Assembly: GCF_000626635.1 (NCBI RefSeq)
Contig: NZ_CP007451.1
Location: 3,295,501 to 3,359,500 of the forward strand
Reading direction: 5' to 3'
DNA length: 64,000 nt
DNA from: Draconibacterium orientale
GTDB taxonomy: Bacteria; Bacteroidota; Bacteroidia; Bacteroidales; Prolixibacteraceae
Under the pieces are notes generated by a model. That model made no database searches and was not told the DNA's origin. It worked only from the letters and a program-made list of their open reading frames with translations. Made by a program: the position numbers and the translations under genes. This document shows, one piece after another, positions 52,619-62,205 of this stretch (its first letter is position 1; every line of letters begins with the position of its first letter).

Positions 52619-53526
52619 TGGATAGAAGAAGATTTATAAGAAATGTGGCCGCCGGAACAGCCGGAATTACTTTAGGAGCGGTACCTTACGAATTGTTTGC
52701 TCACGAAGATTTTACCACGATATCGATACTGCACACCAACGATATTCACTGTCATATCGAACCATTTACAGGAAGTAACGAACGATATGCCAACAAAGGC
52801 GGTTTAGCACGAATTGCCAAACTGGCTGCGCTTGAGCGTCAAAAAAATCCGAATACCCTGTTGCTCGATGCCGGCGATATGTTTCAGGGAACGCCTTACT
52901 TTAACTACTTTAAAGGCGAGTTGATGTTAAAGGTGATGAGCGAGGCCGGTTACGATGCAAGTACAATTGGTAACCACGAATTTGATAACGGATTACAGGG
53001 AATAAAAGATCCGCTGCCCAATGCCGAATTCCCCATCATTTCTTCGAATTACGATTTCTCGGACACCATATTATCGGGAAGTTTCCCCGAGTATAAGATT
53101 TTTAGGCGCGATGGCGTAAAAATCGGAATTTACGGGGTCGGTATCGAGTTGGAAAACCTGGTTGGGAAGAAAAATTACGGAGCAACCGTTTATAACGATC
53201 CGGTGGTTGTTGCACAGCGAATGGAAAGTTTCCTGAAAAATGAAAAGAAATGCGATTTGGTAATCTGTCTTTCGCATATCGGATTACGTTACCGCGACAA
53301 CAAGGTAAGCGATATGGTTCTTGCTGCCGAAACATCATTTACCGATTTAATTATTGGCGGACACACACACTCGTACCTTGAAAAACCACTGGAAGAAAAG
53401 AACAAACTCGGACAGACTGTAATTGTAAACCAAGCCTGGTGGGGTGGTCTTGTGGTTGGAAAAATAGATTTTGTTTTCGAAAAATCAAAAAGGAATAAAA
53501 AAGCAGTTTATTCCGATCTGCTATAA
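52618..53526 (+). CDS. 5'-nucleotidase catalytic (metallophosphatase) domain protein
   Basis: 302 residues. The start MDRRRFIRNVAAGTAGITLG is a Tat-type signal with twin Arg. Metallophosphatase motifs are LHTNDIHCHIEPF, LLDAGDMFQGTPYF, IGNHEFDNGLQG, CLSHIGLRYRD and IIGGHTHSYLEKPL, binding two metal ions. It should hydrolyse extracytoplasmic nucleotides or related phosphate esters with the partner lipoprotein supplying the C domain. Export folded through Tat fits a metal enzyme. lnt follows after 14 bp. Confidence 0.92.
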   Translation: MDRRRFIRNVAAGTAGITLGAVPYELFAHEDFTTISILHTNDIHCHIEPFTGSNERYANKGGLARIAKLAALERQKNPNTLLLDAGDMFQGTPYFNYFKGELMLKVMSEAGYDASTIGNHEFDNGLQGIKDPLPNAEFPIISSNYDFSDTILSGSFPEYKIFRRDGVKIGIYGVGIELENLVGKKNYGATVYNDPVVVAQRMESFLKNEKKCDLVICLSHIGLRYRDNKVSDMVLAAETSFTDLIIGGHTHSYLEKPLEEKNKLGQTVIVNQAWWGGLVVGKIDFVFEKSKRNKKAVYSDLL

Positions 53527-53540
53527 AAATTCAGCTGCCG

Positions 53541-55127
53541 ATGCAACGATTTCACAGGCTATTGCTTTCTGCTGGTACCGGTGTATTGTTAAGTCTGCCC
53601 TGGCTGGGATTTCCCGGCTGGGTACTTTTTATTGCATTGGTTCCGCTGCTTTTTCTCGAACATTTCTTTTATAAGTTTAAAGAAGGTTTTCCCCCGGTTT
53701 CGCTGTGGGGGCATGTTTTTCTGGCAGCCTTGATTTGGAATATTCTGGCTTCGTGGTGGATGGCAAAAGTTTCGCTGGCAGGAGTGGGGTCGGCCATGAT
53801 TTTCAATGCCTTTCTGCTGTCGTTCGTTTGGTGGGGAGCGCATTCCATTCACCGAAAATTATCATCGCCACTGGGCTATATTTCGTTGGTTGTTTTTTGG
53901 ATTTCGCTGGAGTACCTGCAGTTTAAATGGGATATTGAATGGCCTTGCCTGCAACTGGGGAGTGTGTTAGCCACCGATGTAAAAATCATTCAGTGGTACG
54001 AATATACCGGAACTTTTGGCGGATCGCTGTGGATTTTGCTTGTGAATTTATTTCTCTTTCAGCTAATTCGGAATATTCAGCTGAAAAGTTCATTAAAAAA
54101 GACCGTTACAAGTTCAACTGCAATGCTGCTTTTGCTGGTCGTTCCGTTAATCATTTCTTTTCGGATGTACGCTTCATACCGGGAAACGGAAAATCCCATA
54201 AACATTGCCATTGTTCAACCCAACGTCGATCCGTATAGCGAAAGGTTCGACATGGAAGCAGAAACGCAAAAACTGGATGATTTTCTGCGGTTGGCCGCCG
54301 AAGTTACAAGCGATAGTGCCGACTTTATTGTTGGCCCGGAAACTTTGTTTGAACATCAAACCCTTTGGAATGAAGCAACTTTTGATTCGAATGCATTTTT
54401 AAACCGTTTACACAACTTTCTTCAGCAGTATAACCAGGCGGAACTGGTGTTTGGCGTTTCGTCTTACGAAGTGTACGAAAACAAAGAGGATATTACATAC
54501 ACCGCACAGCAAAACGATGGCGTAACTTACGATCGCTACAACACGGCAATGCTTTTTACCAAAGCCGGTGAGATACAGATTTACCATAAATCGAAACTGG
54601 TGGCCGGAGTTGAAAAGGTACCTTTCCAAAAATATCTTTCCTTCCTTAAGAACAACTACATTGATTTGGGAGGGGCTTCCGGTTCGCTGGGAAGCCAAAA
54701 AGAATCCTCAAACCTGGTAGCCGAAAAAGCTGTTATTGCACCCGTAATTTGTTTCGAGTCAGTATTTGGTGACTATGTGACCGGTTACATTAAAAAAGGA
54801 GCTGAAGTAATTTTTGTTATCACCAACGATGGATGGTGGAAAAACTCGCGCGGATACAAGCAACACCTTCTGTTTTCGCAGTTGCGGGCCGTTGAAACGC
54901 GGCGAAGCATCGCTCGGTCGGCAAACACCGGAACCTCGTGTTTTATTAACCAGCGTGGCGATGTTTTGCAGGCTACAAACTGGTGGCAGCAAACGACTAT
55001 TGCCGGAACAATCAACAAAAATCAAGCACTGACTTTTTACGTGGAACATGGCGATTTTATCGCCCGTACTTCGGTGTTTATAAGCGTATTAATGGTGTTG
55101 CTGGTGTTGGTGAGAAGGTTCGCGTAA
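53541..55127 (+). CDS. lnt: Apolipoprotein N-acyltransferase
   Basis: 528 residues. Six or so N-terminal membrane helices precede a nitrilase-fold domain facing the periplasm. The triad is seen in DFIVGPETLFEHQ (Glu), YHKSKLVAGVEKVPF (Lys) and APVICFESVFGDY (Cys); ITNDGWWKNSRGYKQHL is a conserved loop. It adds the third acyl chain to lipoproteins, which suits the many lipoproteins in this window. It ends the nucleotidase-lnt unit. No defect seen. Confidence 0.93.
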   Translation: MQRFHRLLLSAGTGVLLSLPWLGFPGWVLFIALVPLLFLEHFFYKFKEGFPPVSLWGHVFLAALIWNILASWWMAKVSLAGVGSAMIFNAFLLSFVWWGAHSIHRKLSSPLGYISLVVFWISLEYLQFKWDIEWPCLQLGSVLATDVKIIQWYEYTGTFGGSLWILLVNLFLFQLIRNIQLKSSLKKTVTSSTAMLLLLVVPLIISFRMYASYRETENPINIAIVQPNVDPYSERFDMEAETQKLDDFLRLAAEVTSDSADFIVGPETLFEHQTLWNEATFDSNAFLNRLHNFLQQYNQAELVFGVSSYEVYENKEDITYTAQQNDGVTYDRYNTAMLFTKAGEIQIYHKSKLVAGVEKVPFQKYLSFLKNNYIDLGGASGSLGSQKESSNLVAEKAVIAPVICFESVFGDYVTGYIKKGAEVIFVITNDGWWKNSRGYKQHLLFSQLRAVETRRSIARSANTGTSCFINQRGDVLQATNWWQQTTIAGTINKNQALTFYVEHGDFIARTSVFISVLMVLLVLVRRFA

Positions 55128-56050
55128 AGACAAAAAAAATCCGCACTAATCCATTGTGTATAACCCCTGTATAACAGGATTTGAGCGCCCGGCTGATCAA
55201 ACTTCCATCGGTCCGAAGACTCACCCCGATAAATCGGGACTACAAGGCCTGCTTTTACAACCATAAAGAGCTTACTCGGTTTAATTTTTTCTGTTGAGTT
55301 TACCAATTTATAGATTAATGCGGAAAATATTTTTTCTCTCTCAAAGAACTCGTTTTCTATACTTCAAATGTAGGCGTAAGCTTTGGTATATGCAAATTTT
55401 GGAGGTTAATTTTAATGAATGAAAAGGTAATGTGTTGTTGGATAGTTTATTAAATCGTAACGATTTTTATGAAACTTTTATCGTATTATGTGAGTTGTTT
55501 TACCGCGTAGATGTTTATGATATGTTATCGTAAATTCCGAACTCCATTATTCGATTTTACGCGAACAAAATGTAATGCTTAAAATAATAGGGTGGAGTAA
55601 TACAGGAGCTTTATTATATCGTATTTATGCGGTAACAAACAGTAATTTTTCACTAACGTAATAAGTAGGCCTTGATTTTTTACGCATTTATTTAACGGCC
55701 ATCCCTATTAATTACTACGCGTTGTTGGATTTATTTCCTGCTTCCTCACACCAATAATTATCGGTAAAAAAAAGCAAAACCTTTATCCTGAATTCTCGCC
55801 TCAATGGTAATCCGTGGTACATGTGGAAACACCCTTTTTTTCGCATGTTACTCGCTCTTTTTGTGGCACTTAAATCAGCCGGTTTACGAATTCGTAACGA
55901 AACTATTGTATTAAAAAGTCGTGTATAACAGAATAATTTATAACATAAAAATAAATGTTGTTTATAGGCTCAGCGAAGCTTTTAAAATAATTGGCACAGA
56001 AGGTAAAATACACAAAAAAACGTATGCAATAGATCTCTTTCCGATTGTAA
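55128..56050. other. Long AT-rich gap between lnt and the TonB receptor
   Basis: No gene or RNA gene is supported. A short hairpin CCCGAT-AA-ATCGGG is at 55225-55238. ATCCCTATTAAT occurs near 55699-55710, half of the palindrome at 56051. Short open frames lack start context and coding character. The upstream part may hold the lnt transcript end. Confidence 0.5.
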
Positions 56051-56070
56051 AATCCCTATTAATAGGGATT
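56051..56070. promoter_or_regulatory. Perfect 20-bp palindrome at the -33 region of the iron locus
   Basis: AATCCCTATTAATAGGGATT is its own reverse complement. It overlaps the first bases of the -33 element (ATTG 56068-56071), so it is a candidate operator for a dimeric regulator. Confidence 0.55.
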
Positions 56071-56099
56071 GCCGGCGGGTACTCAAAAATTTAATTTTG
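56068..56099 (+). promoter_or_regulatory. Promoter of the TonB-receptor operon
   Basis: ATTG (56068-56071), 20-base spacer, TAATTTTG (56092-56099): a close match to the Bacteroidota TTTG-N19-21-TAnnTTTG promoter. The transcript would start near 56105, giving a leader of about 210 bases. Confidence 0.6.
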
Positions 56100-56103
56100 C
56101 CCT

Positions 56104-56122
56104 CATAATGATAATGATTCGG
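56104..56122 (+). promoter_or_regulatory. Candidate Fur box
   Basis: CATAATGATAATGATTCGG resembles the Fur consensus GATAATGATAATCATTATC, with the left part nearly exact and the right arm degenerate. It lies just after the -7 element, over the expected transcription start, a good place for iron-dependent repression. Confidence 0.6.
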
Positions 56123-56317
56123 AGTGAAAACAATTATTACTGTAAAACAATAAAAGAATTGGGAAGAGACAGATGACTATAAGAATAATTACAGTAATAA
56201 GTGAAAACATAGCACCGTCGAAGTCCGGAGAGAATAGCATTACCAGTACTGATTGATTTTTTTTAGTCACTCATTTATATCAAATCTTAATAAAAATAAA
56301 AATTTAAAATACCTGTA

Positions 56318-58735
56318 ATGGGCAAATATTTCCTCATCTTATTCTTTATGGCCGTAATGTCGGTTTCTGGGCAAAACACCAACCACAGTTCGGTTTATGG
56401 CAAAATAATTTCGGATGATGGCAGCCCGCTGGTATTTGCATCGGTGGTAATTAATGGCACTGCACAAGGTACGCTTACCAACGAGAAAGGTGAATTCGAA
56501 ATTCATGTCCCATATGGAAAACACAAAGTTTCGGTTTCGTTTATAGGCTACGGCAAAGCTTCAAAAACTATTGAAACAAGTGCCGCAAACCGGCGGGCGA
56601 AACTCGATTTTGTGCTAAAAGAAAGCGCTGAAACCATAAATGAAGTTATTGTTAGCGGAAAATCCAGGAAAACAGAGCTGGAGACCCAGGGCTTTGCCAT
56701 GAGTGCTGTTGAAACCGAAGAAATAAGTTTGCGCAGTGTTCAGGCTAACGAATTGTTAAACACAACCGCAGGCGTAAAAATACGTCAAAACGGAGGCTTG
56801 GGCTCCAACGTGGAATATTCGCTAAACGGTTTATCCGGAAGCGCTGTTCGAATTTTTATCGATGGTATTCCCATTTCAACCTACGGATCTTCGTTTAACC
56901 TAAGTAGCATTCCGCCGTCAATGATTAAGCAAATTGAGGTTTATAAAGGTGTGGTTCCGGGGCATTTAGCTGACGATGCTTTGGGTGGCGCCATTAACAT
57001 TCAGCTTCATAAAAAGGCCAGAACCAGTTTCAATGCCTCCGTTTCGTACGGATCTTTCAACACTTTTCAAACAAGTGCTAACGGCACTTACCGCTTCGAT
57101 AAATCGGGTTTAACCGTTAAAACATCGCTGTTCCATAATTATTCCGACAACGATTACAAAGTGTCGGGCCGAAGTGTTGTGGTTACCGGTTTGGGCGGTG
57201 TGCAAACTCCTGTTACTGCCCGGCGGTTTAACGATGCCTATCGCTCTACCGGCGGTATGGTGCAAATTGGTTTTATCGACGTAAAATGGGCCGATCAGTT
57301 TTTTGTTGGCGTTACCGGCTCCGACGACTATAAAGAAATTCAGCACGGCGCTTTTCTTACCATTACCCCTTACAAGGACCGGTTTATGGAATCGGATGCG
57401 CTGCTGGCCAACCTGAGTTATCAGAAAACAGATCTTTTTATCCGCGGATTGGACTTGAATGTGAACGGTTTGTACGGCAAACGTAATCGCGCCCTGGTTG
57501 ATACGCTAGCCTGGGCTTACAGCTGGAATGGCGAGCGGGCCATCGATTTCAGAGGCAACGAATACCGGTATTCATGGGGATCGCAGCAGGAAGGTGGGCC
57601 AACGCTATCTGAAATTAACCGAAACGTATCGTCTATCCGAACAGGCCTTTCCTACACCATCAATCCCAATCACCGGATTTTGCTGAACCACGTTTTCAGC
57701 GGAATAGACCGGGAGGACAGTGATGAAATGCGATCGGTAATGGAAAATACCTTTAGCGGAACACGAGACTTGCGTAAAAACATATATTCTTTTACCTATG
57801 AATTTAATGCCTTCGACAACCGCTTAAAAACCAATGTGTTTGGAAAGCATTATCAGCAAAAAACAATTAGTGTCGATCCGGCCATTGAAACCGATGCCGA
57901 CGGAAAAGATCAGATTGTTGACGAAGTGGTAAGCAGCAACAAAGAGCACAACGGATATGGTTTTGCCTTGTCTTACGCACTGATTTCTAAGGTTACGGTG
58001 TTAACATCGGCCGAAAAAGCAATACGCCTTCCTAACGAAACCGAAATATTTGGTAACGACGGGGATAACGTAGTGGCCAATTCAAGCATCAATCCCGAGC
58101 AAAGCAACAACTATAATGTGGGATTTCGCCTGGGAACTTTTTCGCTACGAAAGCATAATTTTGGACTTTCGGCTAACTTTTTCACCCGAAACATAAAAGA
58201 CCGCATTGGCCTTCCCATCGAAACATCGCTCAATGTAAATGATGAACTCATTTTGTATGTAAATCAGGGAAGTGGCTCTTCAAAAGGCGTTGATGCTCAG
58301 CTGGATTACAATTACAATCGTAATTTCGGGCTTAACTTTAATATCTCGCGCTTTAACCTTACGGTTGAAAACAGGGGTGTGGAAATTGATGTTCCGAACA
58401 CGCCATTTTTTACCATGAACGGAAGCCTGCGATACACTTTCAATAATTGGATACAAAATAACAGCCGGTTGAACCTCTTCTGCTCATTCTATTTTACCGA
58501 AGAGTTTTCGTACCTAGTTCCGCAGGGATCGAACACCGTTGGCGACGACTTTTTTAAAGTGCCCGAACAATTTACCCACGATGCCGGGCTGAGTTATACA
58601 TTCCCAAACAAGGCATTTACTATGAGTTGCGATGTGAAAAATATTTTCGACAAACCGGTGTACGACAACTTATCGGTACAAAAAGCCGGTAGGGCGGTGT
58701 ACCTGAAATTAAATTATACAATAAACTCTTTTTAA
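56318..58735 (+). CDS. TonB-dependent outer-membrane receptor, xenosiderophore/iron type
   Basis: 805 residues with a signal peptide (FLILFFMAVMSVSG). Order of domains: carboxypeptidase-regulatory-like domain (about 25-110, SVYGKIISDDGSPLVFASVV), plug (about 125-235, with VRIFIDGIPISTYGSSF and DDALGGAINIQ), then the 22-strand barrel ending LKLNYTINSF with terminal Phe. It imports a ligand using TonB energy. The Fur box and the DUF4374 and PepSY-reductase partners point to ferric-siderophore uptake, resembling the XusA-XusB-XusC set described in Bacteroides. It is the first gene of the operon. Confidence 0.88.
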   Translation: MGKYFLILFFMAVMSVSGQNTNHSSVYGKIISDDGSPLVFASVVINGTAQGTLTNEKGEFEIHVPYGKHKVSVSFIGYGKASKTIETSAANRRAKLDFVLKESAETINEVIVSGKSRKTELETQGFAMSAVETEEISLRSVQANELLNTTAGVKIRQNGGLGSNVEYSLNGLSGSAVRIFIDGIPISTYGSSFNLSSIPPSMIKQIEVYKGVVPGHLADDALGGAINIQLHKKARTSFNASVSYGSFNTFQTSANGTYRFDKSGLTVKTSLFHNYSDNDYKVSGRSVVVTGLGGVQTPVTARRFNDAYRSTGGMVQIGFIDVKWADQFFVGVTGSDDYKEIQHGAFLTITPYKDRFMESDALLANLSYQKTDLFIRGLDLNVNGLYGKRNRALVDTLAWAYSWNGERAIDFRGNEYRYSWGSQQEGGPTLSEINRNVSSIRTGLSYTINPNHRILLNHVFSGIDREDSDEMRSVMENTFSGTRDLRKNIYSFTYEFNAFDNRLKTNVFGKHYQQKTISVDPAIETDADGKDQIVDEVVSSNKEHNGYGFALSYALISKVTVLTSAEKAIRLPNETEIFGNDGDNVVANSSINPEQSNNYNVGFRLGTFSLRKHNFGLSANFFTRNIKDRIGLPIETSLNVNDELILYVNQGSGSSKGVDAQLDYNYNRNFGLNFNISRFNLTVENRGVEIDVPNTPFFTMNGSLRYTFNNWIQNNSRLNLFCSFYFTEEFSYLVPQGSNTVGDDFFKVPEQFTHDAGLSYTFPNKAFTMSCDVKNIFDKPVYDNLSVQKAGRAVYLKLNYTINSF

Positions 58736-58754
58736 CTACTAAAAATTTTATACG

Positions 58755-60089
58755 ATGAAATGTAATTTTTTAAATACCAGAATTTTAGCTTTTGTTCTTG
58801 TTCTTGGCGGATTACTGGCTTCGTGCAGTAGCGATGACGACGAATTAATTCCAACACCTGATCCGACAGAAACAAGATGGATTACTGTGGCTGCAGCCCG
58901 AATGGGCGAAAACCCCGGAGATGGGAACGGCGGAACATTAATTTATGCGATTAATAGCGAAGAAGCGAAAGACCCAACAGTGTCAGTCGATCCTTTCGAA
59001 AACGGATTTATCGTTCCATCGAACAGAACGGCCAGGTTGCAATCTTCAGAAGATGGCAATACCATTTTCAACATCAGTTATGCCGGCGATACAGGCGGAA
59101 ACTACACGAAATACACCGTTGAAGGTGGCCAAAACTTTACACAAAGCGGAACTTCAATCAGTATTGCGCCTTACGTTGGTTCTGCTCCCCGCTGGATAAA
59201 ACTTTTTGATGGCGACCAAACCGGCGCCGCCGTATATGTTTCTACCGAGCATCAGTTCGACGAAAACGAGAATTACGTTCGAACCGAAGCTACCATGGGC
59301 GTTTTAACACTGGATTTGGCAAATTCTCAAATTAAAGAATTTCAGGAGCACAGCATCGCATTAAGTGCCGAAGAAGAAGCCGAAGGTTATTACATTTCCA
59401 GAATAGATATGCCCGTGTTGAACGCTGCCGGCGATAAACTTTATATCGGAGTGCGTTTGAGCAAGGTTGACCCTGCAACTGCTGAAAGCGAGAGTAACTT
59501 TGAAATTTTAGGCTCAAAAACCATTGTTCTGGATTACCCGTCTTTACTGAATCCTTCGGTTATCACTTCTTCAGTGGGTCACGGCAATACCAATGGTTAC
59601 CGCAGTATCAACGCATTTTTGTATAACGGAAGCGTTTACCAGGCCAACCAGGCCGATCCGGATGGTTCGCATATTCTGAAAATTGATGCAAACAACGAAT
59701 ATGACGATAGTTACGATTTTAATTTAGACGAAGCGTTAGGTATCGAAGATGCTTATATTCTTGCCTGGCGACCAGTTTCAAACGGTAAAGCTGTTTTGGC
59801 TTACCGCCATGCAGGCTCGGTAGAAGGAGTTGCCGGAGCGCAGGGATTTTTTGCCCTGGTTGATTTAGAAGCGAAAACTGCCGTAAAAATCGATGACATT
59901 CCTTACGACCCCGATTTTTATTTGTTCCAATACCAGGGTTTTGCTGTTGACGGAACAGAGGTTTACGTTACTCAGGCCCCGGTAGGCGAAAACGGAAACA
60001 TTTATGTAATTGATACCGAAACCGGTGAAGTAACAAAAGGAGCTGAAATGGTTAATGCCGAAGGAAGCCACTTTATCGGAACATTCTAG
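58755..60089 (+). CDS. DUF4374-like surface lipoprotein (XusB-like)
   Basis: 444 residues with lipobox LLASCSSDDDE followed by an acidic stretch that favours surface display. The mature part (TETRWITVAAARMGENPG, LYIGVRLSK, KIDANNEYDDSYDF, AWRPVSNGKAVLAYRH) is beta-rich with repeated blades, resembling the DUF4374 beta-propeller lipoproteins. In Bacteroides the XusB protein of this kind captures ferric siderophores for its TonB receptor; that is family knowledge applied by context. It follows the receptor by 19 bp. Confidence 0.8.
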   Translation: MKCNFLNTRILAFVLVLGGLLASCSSDDDELIPTPDPTETRWITVAAARMGENPGDGNGGTLIYAINSEEAKDPTVSVDPFENGFIVPSNRTARLQSSEDGNTIFNISYAGDTGGNYTKYTVEGGQNFTQSGTSISIAPYVGSAPRWIKLFDGDQTGAAVYVSTEHQFDENENYVRTEATMGVLTLDLANSQIKEFQEHSIALSAEEEAEGYYISRIDMPVLNAAGDKLYIGVRLSKVDPATAESESNFEILGSKTIVLDYPSLLNPSVITSSVGHGNTNGYRSINAFLYNGSVYQANQADPDGSHILKIDANNEYDDSYDFNLDEALGIEDAYILAWRPVSNGKAVLAYRHAGSVEGVAGAQGFFALVDLEAKTAVKIDDIPYDPDFYLFQYQGFAVDGTEVYVTQAPVGENGNIYVIDTETGEVTKGAEMVNAEGSHFIGTF

Positions 60090-60114
60090 TCTTTTTAAAT
60101 TACAAGTTGAATGA

Positions 60115-60149
60115 AAAGCGCTGTGGGATATTTTGCTCCACAGCGCTTT
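60115..60149 (+). other. Strong intra-operon hairpin
   Basis: A perfect 12-bp stem, AAAGCGCTGTGG with CCACAGCGCTTT, over an 11-base loop. The following bases (ACTCAC) have no T run, so it is more likely an mRNA-processing or stability element than a full terminator. Confidence 0.65.
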
Positions 60150-60189
60150 ACTCACAAAATATCTTTCAAAAATTTAAATTGAATCAATA

Positions 60190-61695
60190 ATGAAAACACA
60201 AACTTTAAGGTTTTTCTTTTTCGGAATATTCGCCTTACTAACGGCTTTTACAAGTATGGCGCAGCGCGGCAGTCAGAATCCGTTTCTGGACAGAGAGTAC
60301 TGGGCTGCACATCCCGATCTTAACGATATTGAAGCCAAAGTTGCCGAGGGACATTCGCTTACCGAGGCCAACGGCGCCGGATACGACCCTACCACTTTTG
60401 CTATTTTTGGCGGAAACCCGGTAGCTACCATCAATTATCTTATTGAAAAAGGCAACGATGTAAACCGTCGTACACACGATTCGCGTACTTATATTTTTTG
60501 GGCCGCTTCCCGTGGAAATCTCGAGCTGGTGCAATATCTGGTGGGAAAAGGGGCCCGAATTGATTTAAAAGATTCGCATGGCTATTCTGCAACGCAGTTT
60601 ACGGCTGCTTCGGGCCAAAGCAACACGAAGATTTACGATTTCCTGATTGAAAGCGGGGCCGATTTAAAGAACGAAAAAGACCACGACGGACGCGATGTGC
60701 TTTTGGTAGCCGCGCCAAGGGTGAAAAATCTGGATTTAATTGATTATTTCATCAGCAAAGGGCTACGTTTAAATACAAGCGACAACCATGGTAACGGATT
60801 GTTTAATATTGCTGCTCAGGGAGGAAATATCGATGTGCTGAAGGCTTTGGTTGCCCGAGGAGTTACAATCGATAAAAATACCAACACCAACGAAAATGCC
60901 ATCTTGTTTGCCAGTCGTGGCGGAAGAGGCAGCAGCAACAGTTTGGCTGTTTTTCAATATTTGGAAGGATTAGGACTTGAGCCGAATATTACTTCAAACG
61001 ATGGAGTAACGCCGCTGCACAATCTTTCGCGCTCTGCCAGCGACCTGGCAATTTTCCGGTATTTTATCGCTAAAGGAGTAAATCCAAATTCGGCAGATAA
61101 AGACGGAAACACACCGCTTTTGAATGCCGTATCGCGCAACAAACAAGAGGTGATTAGCTTTTTGGCCGAACATACAAGCGATATCAACCAAACGAATAAC
61201 GAGGGGCACTCTGCCTTAACGCTTGCCATTCAGACTAACAGTGCTTCGGTAGTTGCTTATCTGCTTGAAAAAGGTGCGCAAACGAATATTCTGGATAAAA
61301 AGGGAAATAATCTGGCCTATTATCTTTTTGAAACTCGTGGCAATCCGCGCGATTTCGACGAGAAAGTGGCAGCACTACGCAAAGCCGGTTTCGATTTCAA
61401 AAAACGACAAGCCGACAACAGTACCATGTGGCATTTGGCCATTTCAAAAAACAATTTGGAGCTGCTGATAAAAGTTCAGGCTTTTGATGCCGATATCAAT
61501 GCAAAAGACGACCAGGGAAACACTGTTTTGCACTATGCGGCCATGAAATCGAGTGATGCAGAAATACTTAAGTTTTTGGTGGCCAACGGTGCCGATATTA
61601 ACGCAACAACTGAGTTTGGCGAGACCGCTTACGACCTGGCTCAGGAAAATGAATTGCTGAGTGAAAACAATGTGAGTTTAGAATTTTTGAAATAA
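60190..61695 (+). CDS. Secreted ankyrin-repeat protein
   Basis: 501 residues with a signal peptide (FFFFGIFALLTAFTSMAQ), so periplasmic or exported. About a dozen 33-residue ankyrin repeats follow, for example DGNTPLLNAVSRNKQEVISF, EGHSALTLAIQTNSASVVAY and QGNTVLHYAAMKSSDAEILK. Such repeats bind other proteins. Exported ankyrin proteins often sit with oxidative-stress or metal genes. Being inside the iron operon, it may scaffold the reductase or the receptor partner. No catalytic domain is visible. Confidence 0.88.
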   Translation: MKTQTLRFFFFGIFALLTAFTSMAQRGSQNPFLDREYWAAHPDLNDIEAKVAEGHSLTEANGAGYDPTTFAIFGGNPVATINYLIEKGNDVNRRTHDSRTYIFWAASRGNLELVQYLVGKGARIDLKDSHGYSATQFTAASGQSNTKIYDFLIESGADLKNEKDHDGRDVLLVAAPRVKNLDLIDYFISKGLRLNTSDNHGNGLFNIAAQGGNIDVLKALVARGVTIDKNTNTNENAILFASRGGRGSSNSLAVFQYLEGLGLEPNITSNDGVTPLHNLSRSASDLAIFRYFIAKGVNPNSADKDGNTPLLNAVSRNKQEVISFLAEHTSDINQTNNEGHSALTLAIQTNSASVVAYLLEKGAQTNILDKKGNNLAYYLFETRGNPRDFDEKVAALRKAGFDFKKRQADNSTMWHLAISKNNLELLIKVQAFDADINAKDDQGNTVLHYAAMKSSDAEILKFLVANGADINATTEFGETAYDLAQENELLSENNVSLEFLK

Positions 61696-61704
61696 TTGAA
61701 CACA

Positions 61705-62202
61705 ATGAGTAGAATAATAAAACGGGCCTTATCAGTTATCGTACTTGCCCAGCTTTTCTTTTTACCTTCTTTTGCGCAGGCACCGGCTACGGTGTCGTAC
61801 AAGTGTATGATACAAATGGCAAACTATACGGGCGAATATGCCTATGTGGTGGTGTCGTTAATGAATCCCGATGGCGATTATGTAAAAACCCTGTACATGC
61901 AGGGCGATGACCCGGAATGGTATCCCGACCTTAAAGATTGGTGGGCATTCAGCCACGCTGAAAACGAGAATATTGATGCTGTTACCGGAGCAACAGTTGG
62001 TAATGGCGAACGCAATATTATCGCTTTGGTACTTGATGCTTCACAAATAGACAGCGGCTATAAAATACGCTTCGAGTCGGCTGTCGAAAATCAGGAGTAT
62101 CATAAGGTTGATGCTGAAATAGAGCTGAATTCGGCCACCATCAGAAACAAAGTTGACGGGAAAGGTTATATCCGTTATATCCGCATGATGCCAAATTCGT
62201 AA
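61705..62202 (+). CDS. DUF2271 protein with a possible flavinylation motif
   Basis: 165 residues from the ATG at 61705; a TTG three codons earlier is also in frame but less likely. A signal peptide ends near FLPSFAQA. The mature domain (VSYKCMIQMANYTGEYAYVV, WWAFSHAENENIDAVTGATV) matches DUF2271, which often precedes PepSY membrane proteins. The stretch DAVTGAT fits the ApbE flavin-transfer pattern D-x-x-(S/T)-G-A-(S/T), so Thr97 may carry covalent FMN; this is inference and no apbE gene is in view. It lies 3 bp before the reductase gene. Confidence 0.8.
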   Translation: MSRIIKRALSVIVLAQLFFLPSFAQAPATVSYKCMIQMANYTGEYAYVVVSLMNPDGDYVKTLYMQGDDPEWYPDLKDWWAFSHAENENIDAVTGATVGNGERNIIALVLDASQIDSGYKIRFESAVENQEYHKVDAEIELNSATIRNKVDGKGYIRYIRMMPNS

Positions 62203-62205
62203 GTT

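Noticed and set aside
55037-55306. 89-codon minus-strand frame at the end of lnt
   Set aside because: Half antisense to lnt, half in a repeat-like hairpin region; no homology recognised.
55128-56317. tRNA, riboswitch or small RNA in the 1.2 kb gap
   Set aside because: No cloverleaf, CCA end, aptamer core or strong terminator pair was found by eye.
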